Part shown: positions 42,767 to 50,220 of the stretch, in pieces
Numbering within the stretch: the stretch's first letter is position 1
How the letters are laid out: each line of letters starts with the position of its first letter
From: CBDFNC01 sp965249895
Lineage (GTDB): Bacteria; Pseudomonadota; Gammaproteobacteria; Enterobacterales; CBDFNC01
Length of the DNA: 64,000 nucleotides
Direction: 5' to 3'
Assembly (NCBI GenBank): GCA_965249895.1
Contig: CBDFNC010000005.1
Location: 2,480,001 to 2,544,000 of the forward strand
Program-made: the position numbers and the translations under genes
Notes under the pieces: model-generated
The model's input: only the letters and a program-made list of their open reading frames with translations
What the model was told of the DNA's origin: nothing
The model's database searches: none

Positions 42767-43436
42767 ATGATTGCGTCACCGGCGCCCAGGCAGACTGCCA
42801 GATAACAGGGATCATAATAGAGCCGGGTACATACGCAGATTGTTTGCACCAGCCCGGCACCTTGCATTTATAAACCTGGTTATCAATGCCCAGTGTTTTG
42901 TCGTCCTTCTTGTAGTCGGTGCTTGCCGACCAAGGTTGCACCCCATTTGCACCGCCTTGATCCGGGAACTCCAATTTTCCGCCGTTAGCTATTTTGCTGC
43001 TGCTAAAGGTATTGTGCGGGCTGAATATGCCCTGTATTTTTATCTCACCTTTTTTTCGTAAACCTTCCCATACCACTTTCACTGTGACAATTTTGGGTTG
43101 CCCGTCAGCGCCAGCTGCTAAAACACTTGGATCCATAGGTTCCACAACCCATGATCGCGTGAAAGTGGTATTTCCTACAGTTACATCACCAAATAAATCT
43201 CCGGGACTGGAGGCGGGACTGGTGTCGGTTACGATTTGGGAGAAATCTGTCGCCCCTTTTAGGTCATCCAGCACTTCCTGGGCAAGTTGAAAGGCTGTCA
43301 GGTGTTGATCCGCTTCCATAGATTTCACCCGGTAGACCTTTTGAAAACTCGTCACGCCAACCACGCCTATGCTGATGATCAGGATTGATATTAGTATCTC
43401 AATTAAGCCAAAACCCTGTTTTCTTATTGGTTTCAC
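42765..43436 (-). CDS. PilV-like minor type IV pilin with C-terminal chitin-binding-like domain
   Basis: This 223-residue prepilin has leader MKPIRKQG, cleavage before FGLIEILISILIISIGVVG, and a pilin body to about residue 140. A linker rich in Gly/Asn/Ser leads to residues 166-221: P-W-S-A-S-T-D-Y-K-K-D-D-K, then Q-V-Y-K-C-K-V-P-G-W-C and Y-V-P-G ... W-Q-S-A-W. This spacing of aromatics and two Cys matches the small chitin-binding modules (CBM5/12 or CBM73 type) at the ends of chitinases. The pilin would show this domain on the pilus surface or tip. It is last in the fimT-pilW-pilX-pilV cluster and overlaps the pilX remnant by four bases. Confidence 0.8.
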   Translation of the reverse strand: MKPIRKQGFGLIEILISILIISIGVVGVTSFQKVYRVKSMEADQHLTAFQLAQEVLDDLKGATDFSQIVTDTSPASSPGDLFGDVTVGNTTFTRSWVVEPMDPSVLAAGADGQPKIVTVKVVWEGLRKKGEIKIQGIFSPHNTFSSSKIANGGKLEFPDQGGANGVQPWSASTDYKKDDKTLGIDNQVYKCKVPGWCKQSAYVPGSIMIPVIWQSAWAPVTQS

Positions 43437-43974
43437 TGAAAGTCTCTCCAGGTGCCCGGAACCCAGGCAACGCTTAGCTTGTCTCCCTCGCCGCCGCCAT
43501 TGCTGACTTTGGGCATATTGTCAGGTCTGAACGACACAGCTAACGAGCCGGTGATCTCCGTAGTTGTAGCATCAAATACAGCTCCGCCGACTATATCCAA
43601 AGAGCCGGTAACCTTAGTCTTAGTTGGTCGAGAAGTGGGTGTTCCGCCCTCGCCTGTAGTGGCATGGTCAAAAAAGTAAATTAACCCGTTCAGCTTTAAC
43701 CCGCCATTTGCATGGGTGTTACTGTAATTGCCGTTCTCAATAATGATATTTACCGGTTGATTAAACGTCGGACTGTTAACATCGACATTAGGGACGTAAG
43801 GGTCAGAGCCCAGCACTAACTTTGAGGGACTATCGATAACACAGTCTCCTTCGACCCATAGCGTGGCCCCCTTAGTACCCTTTACCTTGTTATAAGCCGC
43901 GGCAAGGTCACCACAGCTAGGGATATCATTAGTTCAACCAGGGTAAAGCCCTGGTTTTTGCTAAGGTTTATCAT
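43433..43974 (-). pseudogene. pilX-like minor pilin gene, broken by internal deletion
   Basis: From ATG 43974 the frame encodes a prepilin start, MINLSKNQGFTLVELMISLA, but stops at 43882 after 30 residues. In another frame the sequence resumes as IPSCGDLAAAYNKVKGTKG, then TLWVEGDCVIDSPSKLVLGS and on to the stop at 43433. The T-L-W-V-x-G-D-C part is typical of the C-terminal region of PilX-like proteins, which normally lies hundreds of residues after the helix. The simplest reading is one large out-of-frame deletion near 43940-43950. A downstream fragment of 127 residues stays open but has no proper start. Confidence 0.72.
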
Positions 43975-44211
43975 TGTAAATACCTAAATTCCTTATCAGG
44001 TATTGAGCGCTTTAAAAGCAGAAACTTTCCCTATCAAACAAACTCACACTTTACCATGAAAAAATTGGCAGCTCGATAAGTCGATCACAGAAAGCAAACT
44101 AAAAGTACATTAACTGTACGAAACAGCGGCAACTTGGGAAAGATCTGCTACCCGTTGTTGATGACATTTGAGGAAGGTTTCATCAGGAGAGCGCCCTATC
44201 TCCAAATTGAA
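43975..44211 (-). other. pilW-pilX spacer
   Basis: This 237-base spacer is long for a pilin operon. It has one short dyad (GTACA/TGTAC near 44105-44120) and no gene. It may be part of the same decay event as pilX. Confidence 0.4.
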
Positions 44212-44796
44212 CTAGTGATACTCCAGATTCCTCAGCACCACTTTTCGATTTAGCTCAAAAGACACATCTGGGTATTGGATCAGTTGCGCTTTGATAACGA
44301 TATCCACACTTCTCAGACTCGCCGTAGCATTGGACACTATCTTAGAAATAAAGCTCAGTTCAGTGACCCTAGTAGATTCAGGGTCGGTTATAGATTGCCA
44401 ATATCCGGAGTCACAAGTGTTGGCCCCCGTGGCCGCCAGCAACTTATTCTCGGTTAACTTATAACCAATTTTTTCGTTATCCGTGAGTTTGACATTACTT
44501 TCGTCCAGGTTATAACGTAGCAAAATGCACTGTTGATCTGCGCTAGTGAATACTAACTTACGTTTACCAGAATCCAGAATAGTAAAAGCCTGACCACCAT
44601 ATCCCGCCCTTCTGATATCCGTAGCCATCATATCTAATAGCTGCTCAAGATCATTTCTAAACCGGGTGACCTGTTTGGTTTTTAACAGCGCTGTGATACC
44701 TACGCCATAAACCCCCATCAATGCGGAAATAATGACACTGCAAAGCAATAAAGAAATCATCATTTCCACCAGACTAAACCCTGTATTTTTACTCAT
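44212..44796 (-). CDS. PilW-family minor type IV pilin
   Basis: The 194-residue prepilin starts at ATG 44796 (MSKNTG, cleavage, FSLVEMMISLLLCSVIISAL). FRNDLEQLLDMMATDIRRAGYGG is the PilW hallmark. The open frame extends 14 codons up into the fimT-like gene, but the ATG here overlaps the fimT stop (ATGA), so coupling supports this start. Minor pilins prime pilus assembly and form the tip. Confidence 0.85.
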   Translation of the reverse strand: MSKNTGFSLVEMMISLLLCSVIISALMGVYGVGITALLKTKQVTRFRNDLEQLLDMMATDIRRAGYGGQAFTILDSGKRKLVFTSADQQCILLRYNLDESNVKLTDNEKIGYKLTENKLLAATGANTCDSGYWQSITDPESTRVTELSFISKIVSNATASLRSVDIVIKAQLIQYPDVSFELNRKVVLRNLEYH

Positions 44797-45311
44797 AAGC
44801 AAACCTTGTAACCCGGTACTTTCCCTTGATGCGAGCAAATGACGATACGCCCTAATTTGCTTACCTTGACTCGCAATACCTGGGCCTGGTTATTACCGAC
44901 ATACAAACTACCTGCATTTGCGCCAAATCGGGTTGGCGAAAATGAGGCCTGGTCACCATTAAAGGTTAAGTTAACCAGGTGAAAACGCTGGCCATCTAAG
45001 ATAGGCGTCACTTTTTCGCCGCCATTGAGAACACAGGAGTTGGCTTGTGCACAGTCACATTGATCCCGCTCTGCCAACCCGACAACTAACCTGCCCTCAT
45101 GTCGGCAAAAGTGCAGGTAGACCTTTTTATTTCCTTTCACGGCTTCACTCTGAGCAAACACAAGCTGGCTACGAATTAACTCAGCGGTTCCCCCCAAACT
45201 ATGGAGATCGGATGAATAGCTAAATGAAGGGAGGCCAAAAGACAGGGTTAACACCAACAATGCGAGCACAACCATCAATTCTATTAGGCTAAAGCCCTGG
45301 ATAAACTTCAT
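44793..45311 (-). CDS. FimT/GspH-family minor pilin
   Basis: The 172-residue protein has leader MKFIQG and FSLIELMVVLALLVLTLSFG, then LIRSQLVFAQSEAVKGNKKV, the GspH/FimT domain. ATG 45311 gives a normal short leader; the frame is open to 45338, where two more Met occur. It heads the minor pilin operon, which lacks pilY1 and pilE. Confidence 0.85.
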   Translation of the reverse strand: MKFIQGFSLIELMVVLALLVLTLSFGLPSFSYSSDLHSLGGTAELIRSQLVFAQSEAVKGNKKVYLHFCRHEGRLVVGLAERDQCDCAQANSCVLNGGEKVTPILDGQRFHLVNLTFNGDQASFSPTRFGANAGSLYVGNNQAQVLRVKVSKLGRIVICSHQGKVPGYKVCL

Positions 45312-45445
45312 TGCAACCACTAACAACATATGAATCAATAGTGAGAAGTTTAGCTCGGGTAATAATTACCTCCACCATATAGTCACACTTCGACTAAAGT
45401 CTGCTGGTTAAACTCACCTCTATCGTGCAGGCTAACTTGTTGATC

Positions 45446-45778
45446 ATGGATAGAGTCCGGAGTGCCATCTTGTCTTCACTGTATAAACAACTCGCTGAAG
45501 ATCCTCGCTTTATCTCCTTAGTACGGCAACGTCACCGGTTTGTACTCTTACTCACATTGGCAACCTCTGTGTTATTTTTCACTTTTGTTGCTTTTTTTGT
45601 CTGGCAGCCTGACAAGTTGAGCCAGCAGTTCGGTGACATGTTACCCGTGTCGCTGGGATTACTAGCGGCACTTTCGCTGATCCTTGTGGTTATTTTGGGC
45701 ACGGCCTGTTATTCCATTTATGCCAACAAGCGCTTTGACCCTCAATTGGCAAAGTTACTCTCGGAGTATCAGCAATGA
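45446..45778 (+). CDS. DUF485 membrane protein (YjcH-like)
   Basis: From ATG 45446 the protein has 110 residues, with two helices (FVLLLTLATSVLFFTFVAFF and LGLLAALSLILVVILGTAC) and the DUF485 ending YANKRFDPQLAKLL. An earlier in-frame ATG at 45425 would add seven residues. DUF485 genes nearly always precede an acetate-type SSS symporter, as in yjcH-actP, and may form its small partner. Its stop overlaps the symporter ATG. Confidence 0.83.
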   Translation: MDRVRSAILSSLYKQLAEDPRFISLVRQRHRFVLLLTLATSVLFFTFVAFFVWQPDKLSQQFGDMLPVSLGLLAALSLILVVILGTACYSIYANKRFDPQLAKLLSEYQQ

Positions 45779-47358
45779 GAGGCCTGATTGCTGCAGTAAC
45801 TTTTTTACCTTTTCCGGCATTTGCCAGCACCAGCCAGCTCAGCGTCACGTTATTCGGTAGCTTAGTTTTTCTGTTTCTTTTCATTATCTGGATCGGCTCC
45901 AAACACACCAAATCGGCAGCCAGTTTCTACGCCGCCAAGAGCCGGCTCACTTCACTGCAAAATGGTCTGGCCATCGCGGGTGACTATATCTCAGGCGCTT
46001 CCCTGATGGGGCTCACTGGTTTGATCTGGTTATATGGGTTCGACGGCATTCTATTTGCGGTGGGCTTTTTTATCGGCTGGCCCTTGATCTTACTTATGCT
46101 GGCCGAGCGGCTGCGTAACCTGGGGCGATTTACCTTTGCAGATATTACCTCCTATCGATTGGCGGAAAAGCCACTGCGACTGCTTTCCAGTGTTAACACA
46201 TTATCCATAGTTATCATTTATTTACTCGCTCAGATGGTCGGGTTAGGCGCATTGCTACAGCATATATTTCAAATTGAATACAGCACGGCCGTGTTATCCA
46301 TAGGAATGCTGTTCGCTGCTTACCTCGGCCTCGGCGGATACAAGGCCACCAATAGGGCGCAGATCATTAAAACAACCATCCTGCTGGTAGGCGCCAGCCT
46401 GCTCGCCGTGTGTGTATTTATAGCGCTGGATTTTAACCTTAAACCCCTGCTGCTTGTAGAGGCAGGAAACACTCCCATTTATGGCCAGCTACTGAAGGAC
46501 CCCATTTCCGGGTTATCTCTTGGATTAGCGCTGTTTTTTGGCGCCGCTGGTTTACCTCATATATTAATGCGCTTTTTTACCTTACCAGATGCCAAACAAG
46601 CGCGTACCTCTGCCTTTTACGCCACCAGTTTAATCGGTTATTTTTATGTGCTGGTACTGGCTATCGGCCTAGCCTGCATGAGCTTGATCCCGCCGGTATT
46701 ACCCGACCTGACGACAGCAGGTAATGAAGGAATTATTTTGCTAACCCGGGTCTTAGATAGTCCCTGGCTGACCGCTATGATAGCCGCCGTAGCATTTACC
46801 ACTATGCTCGCCGTGGTCGCCGGGCTCACTCAGGCTGGCGCCACAGCCATTAGTTATGACCTGTACGCCAACTTATATAAAAGTGGCCGTAGTGACACAG
46901 ACGCAGAAATCAAAGTTTCCCGTGTTGCCACAGTATCACTGGCGCTGATATGCGCCCTGTTGGCCCTTGCTTTCGAATCTCAAAATATCGCCTATTTGGT
47001 AGCTCTTGCCTTTACTGTCTCCGCTAGCAGTAATTTCCCGGTACTGGTGCTTTCTCTGTATTGGTCAAGACTCACTACCCGAGGAGCCACCCTGGGAGGA
47101 TGGTTGGGGTTAATTACAGCCTTGACACTAATTGTGCTGGGGCCACAGGTTTGGGTGGCAGTATTCGGATTTGAGCAAGCCATCTTCCCGTGGGCTTACC
47201 CGGCATTGTTTTCTATGCCACTTGCGTTTATCACTATGATCCTGGTTTCTTTACTGGATTTCTCCCCGCAGGGAAAACTGGAACAGAATAAATTTCAGCA
47301 ACAGCAATTTAGATCCCTCACCGGCGTTGTAACCAGCACTCAAAGTGAGGAAAAGTGA
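45775..47358 (+). CDS. actP: ActP-like sodium:solute (acetate) symporter
   Basis: The 527-residue SSS protein has a signal-like first segment (LIAAVTFLPFPAFA), then about 13 helices. Na-site and family marks include GLAIAGDYISGASLMGLTGL, GLPHILMRFFTLPDAKQART and AGLTQAGATAISYDLYANLY. ActP takes up acetate and other short carboxylates; a close paralog with another carboxylate cannot be excluded. It is coupled to the DUF485 gene and followed by a DUF294 signalling gene. Confidence 0.87.
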   Translation: MRGLIAAVTFLPFPAFASTSQLSVTLFGSLVFLFLFIIWIGSKHTKSAASFYAAKSRLTSLQNGLAIAGDYISGASLMGLTGLIWLYGFDGILFAVGFFIGWPLILLMLAERLRNLGRFTFADITSYRLAEKPLRLLSSVNTLSIVIIYLLAQMVGLGALLQHIFQIEYSTAVLSIGMLFAAYLGLGGYKATNRAQIIKTTILLVGASLLAVCVFIALDFNLKPLLLVEAGNTPIYGQLLKDPISGLSLGLALFFGAAGLPHILMRFFTLPDAKQARTSAFYATSLIGYFYVLVLAIGLACMSLIPPVLPDLTTAGNEGIILLTRVLDSPWLTAMIAAVAFTTMLAVVAGLTQAGATAISYDLYANLYKSGRSDTDAEIKVSRVATVSLALICALLALAFESQNIAYLVALAFTVSASSNFPVLVLSLYWSRLTTRGATLGGWLGLITALTLIVLGPQVWVAVFGFEQAIFPWAYPALFSMPLAFITMILVSLLDFSPQGKLEQNKFQQQQFRSLTGVVTSTQSEEK

Positions 47359-47465
47359 TATTTAGGGACAATTTTAACTTTCAGCAGCAGATCAGGTCAT
47401 ACACAAGTGAGTTAGCTAGCTAGTTCAACCTGGATAATCGTCAGCTCGAAAACTGAGGAAAAATA

Positions 47466-49259
47466 ATGCCGGATAGTTTTAACTTTCAACATCCACCGTT
47501 TGATGAACTCAGCCCCAGCCAGCAAAAAAAGCTCAGGGAGAATCTGGATATAACCTATTATCCTGACGGTGAGCAGATCCTCACTACCGGCGAGCGGGCG
47601 ACTCATTTACACATTATTATCAAGGGCGTTGTTGAGGAGCTGAGCCAGGACACAAGCGAAGTATACGCTCACTACACCAGCGATGATCTGTTCGATATTC
47701 GTAGCCAGCTGGGGGGGTATTGCAAACATGACTACAAATGTATTGAAGAGAGTATCTGCTATCTATTACCCAGTGACGTTTTTCGGGAATTGATGGCTGA
47801 AAATGGCGAGTTTGCCGACTACTTCCAAACAGATCTCAGCCAGAAATACGCGCAATTGGAAGCCAGGGAGGGAGACAAAAACCTGGGGGAATTTATACTC
47901 ACCCATATTGACGAAAGCAACCTGCAGCCAGCTATGGTAATAGGCGCCGACGTCAGTATCAAAACCGCCACCCAGATGATGCAGGAACAAAAGTTGGAAA
48001 CCCTGCTGGTTGAACACGAGGGCCACTATGGGGTCTTAACCGTCACCGATCTGCTCCACGCTGCGGTTTTGGATGAGCAACCCAGCTCAGAGCCGGTCCG
48101 CCATTACGCCAGCTTCAACCTTATCGCAATAGAAAAAGGGGACTTTCTGTTTAACGCTATGCTGGCCATGACTCAGCATCATATCGAGCGGGTTGTGGTC
48201 AAGGATGGAGAGACAATATTAGGCATTCTCGAGATGTCTCATCTGCTCAGCTTGTTTTCAACCCACTCCCACGTTTTAGCCTTGCGGATCGCCAGAGCCA
48301 GTACCATAGCAGAACTCAAATCGGCCGCTGGCACCACCAATAAGCTGGTGGAAAACCTCACCAATAACGGCATTAAAATCGTCTTTATTATGAAGTTGCT
48401 GGCCACCATAAATGAGCAAATCATGCGCCGTCTGTTTGAGCTCTTGGTGCCTGTAGATATCCAGCCCCATATATGTCTGATGGTGCTGGGTAGCGAGGGC
48501 AGAGGTGAGCAAATTTTAAAAACCGATCAAGATAACGGGTTGATTATTGAGGATAACTTTCACTGGCCCGAGCAACAACAAACCATGGAGCTATTTAGTC
48601 AAACCTTACTGGAGCTGGGTTACCCGCCCTGCCCTGGCAAGGTGATGGTGAACAACCCCGAATGGGTGAAATACGAATCAGACTGGGTGAACAGCACACT
48701 CAACTGGATCAATTCCGGATCGGGTGACGACCTGATGAAATTAGCCATAGTCGCGGACTGCCATGGCGTTGCAGGTAACAACAAACTGATCTGTCGTTTT
48801 CGCCAACAAATATTCAGCCTTGCCGGTGAACAAGAGGTGTCAATGTCCAACTTTGCCAAGGTCGCCTTGCAGTTTAGTACCCCGCTAACCTTGTTTGGTA
48901 ATTTAAAGTCTGGGGATAGCGGGCTGGATATAAAAAAAGGCGGAATTTTTACCCTGGTACATGGTGTTAGGGCGCTGGCACTTAAGCAGGGAGTGGAGCA
49001 AACCAATACCCTGGAGCGTATTCAACGCTTAAAACAGCTAAAGGTATTGGATGAAAAAATGGCCAATAACCTGAGAGAGAGTTTTCAATTGTTTCTCCGA
49101 TTACGCCTGAAACAACAGCTGAGTGAAAAAAATACCAGCAACTTACTTCAACTTCAGTCCATTAGTCGCAATGAAAGGGATTTGCTCAGGCAAAGCTTAC
49201 ATGCGGTGAAAAAATTCAAAGGCCACCTGGCCCACCATTTTATGATCCGGGACTACTAA
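47466..49259 (+). CDS. cNMP-binding/CBS/DUF294 nucleotidyltransferase-like protein
   Basis: The 597-residue cytoplasmic protein has a cyclic-nucleotide-binding-like domain (about 10-140: YYPDGEQILTTGERATHLHI), two CBS repeats (150-270), then a nucleotidyltransferase-like DUF294 domain with LGSEGRGEQ and KTDQDNGLIIE, and a C-terminal DUF294_C helix bundle. The GS...T.D.D motif resembles GlnD-type nucleotidyltransferases. Such genes sit between actP-like and acs genes in many gammaproteobacteria, so sensing of energy or acetate state is likely but unproven. ATG follows GAGGAAAAATA. Confidence 0.88.
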   Translation: MPDSFNFQHPPFDELSPSQQKKLRENLDITYYPDGEQILTTGERATHLHIIIKGVVEELSQDTSEVYAHYTSDDLFDIRSQLGGYCKHDYKCIEESICYLLPSDVFRELMAENGEFADYFQTDLSQKYAQLEAREGDKNLGEFILTHIDESNLQPAMVIGADVSIKTATQMMQEQKLETLLVEHEGHYGVLTVTDLLHAAVLDEQPSSEPVRHYASFNLIAIEKGDFLFNAMLAMTQHHIERVVVKDGETILGILEMSHLLSLFSTHSHVLALRIARASTIAELKSAAGTTNKLVENLTNNGIKIVFIMKLLATINEQIMRRLFELLVPVDIQPHICLMVLGSEGRGEQILKTDQDNGLIIEDNFHWPEQQQTMELFSQTLLELGYPPCPGKVMVNNPEWVKYESDWVNSTLNWINSGSGDDLMKLAIVADCHGVAGNNKLICRFRQQIFSLAGEQEVSMSNFAKVALQFSTPLTLFGNLKSGDSGLDIKKGGIFTLVHGVRALALKQGVEQTNTLERIQRLKQLKVLDEKMANNLRESFQLFLRLRLKQQLSEKNTSNLLQLQSISRNERDLLRQSLHAVKKFKGHLAHHFMIRDY

Positions 49260-49261
49260 AT

Positions 49262-49903
49262 ATGACGGGTCTTCACCGGTACTGGCTGAGTAAAGTTCGC
49301 AGACCCCTGCAAAAACGCCGCTTTGCAGATACCCGCTTCTCCCCTTTGTTCGAGTCGTATCAGGGTAAGGAGATGATCTCCCTAGACTGTGAAACCACCG
49401 GCCTGGATCCCAAAACTGCCGACGTCCTATCCATCGGCGCCGTCAAAGTTCAGGGAAATAAAGTCCTCACCAGCGAAAAATTGGATCTAAAAATTACCGC
49501 CCCACCTAGCCTGGATGGGGAATCAATCAAGATCCATAGGTTAAGACATATGGATCTGCAGCACAAACTTTCCGCCGAGCAAGCCATTGAAGAGCTGCTG
49601 GATTTTATTGGTAACCGACCTATTTTAGGCTATTACATTCAGTTCGACCTGGCTTTATTGAGCCGATATACAAAAACAATGCATGATTTTTATTTGACAA
49701 ATCAAGAGGTTGAGCTTAGTTCTCTGTATTACAACAAGGTCAATCGCTTCTATCCTGATGCCCATCTGGATCTCAGATTTGATACCCTGGCACAAACTCT
49801 GGGTGTACCGATCATGGGCCGGCATACAGCTTTAGGCGATGCCGTAACCACGGCGCTGATGTATATCAGATTACATTATGGCAAGCGCCCAAAGTTGATG
49901 TAA
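49262..49903 (+). CDS. DEDDh 3'-5' exonuclease, DnaQ-like
   Basis: The 213-residue protein has the exonuclease core M-I-S-L-D-C-E-T-T-G-L-D, then G-Y-Y-I-Q-F-D-L-A-L-L and the final R-H-T-A-L-G-D-A-V-T-T, giving the D-E-D-D-h residues. It resembles the proofreading subunit of DNA polymerase III but lacks a polymerase-binding tail and has an extra N-terminal basic stretch (KVRRPLQKRRFADTRF). It follows the DUF294 gene by two bases, a conserved pair; substrate unknown. Confidence 0.88.
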   Translation: MTGLHRYWLSKVRRPLQKRRFADTRFSPLFESYQGKEMISLDCETTGLDPKTADVLSIGAVKVQGNKVLTSEKLDLKITAPPSLDGESIKIHRLRHMDLQHKLSAEQAIEELLDFIGNRPILGYYIQFDLALLSRYTKTMHDFYLTNQEVELSSLYYNKVNRFYPDAHLDLRFDTLAQTLGVPIMGRHTALGDAVTTALMYIRLHYGKRPKLM

Positions 49904-50220
49904 TAATCTTTAATACACTTATTTTTCAGCTGGTTCCACTAATATTGACAGATTACTTTACTGTTAATGTTTTTATATATTTAGTTATACAAATTGTTAT
50001 AACCAAATTCTATTTAGGTGAGTTGTTTCACAAAACCTTAACTAAGCCACAGTTATGATTGTTGCCGTTTGCACAAACCAATTGGACTTTTACCCCATTA
50101 GCCAAAAGTCTAATTGTCTCAACAATGGATTTGCTTGAGTTTTAAATAAGAACAACCGCTGCGGCACTATAAAGAAGACAATAGCCCAGCTTCCCGATTG
50201 TGATTTCCCAAGGAGTGAAA
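49904..50220 (+). promoter_or_regulatory. acs promoter region
   Basis: This 317-base region contains the CRP-like site below, AT-rich blocks at 49960-50010 and the ribosome site AAGGAGTG before acs. No gene is seen. Confidence 0.5.
50017..50032. promoter_or_regulatory. CRP-like site upstream of acs
   Basis: GGTGA-GTTGTT-TCACA matches the TGTGA-N6-TCACA consensus in nine of ten fixed bases. It lies about 190 bases before the acs ATG. E. coli acs is CRP-activated, so catabolite control is likely. Confidence 0.7.

Noticed and set aside
42765..45311. Second type II secretion pseudopilin set
   Set aside because: The PilW and FimT patterns and the lack of other gsp genes mark it as a minor type IV pilin cluster.
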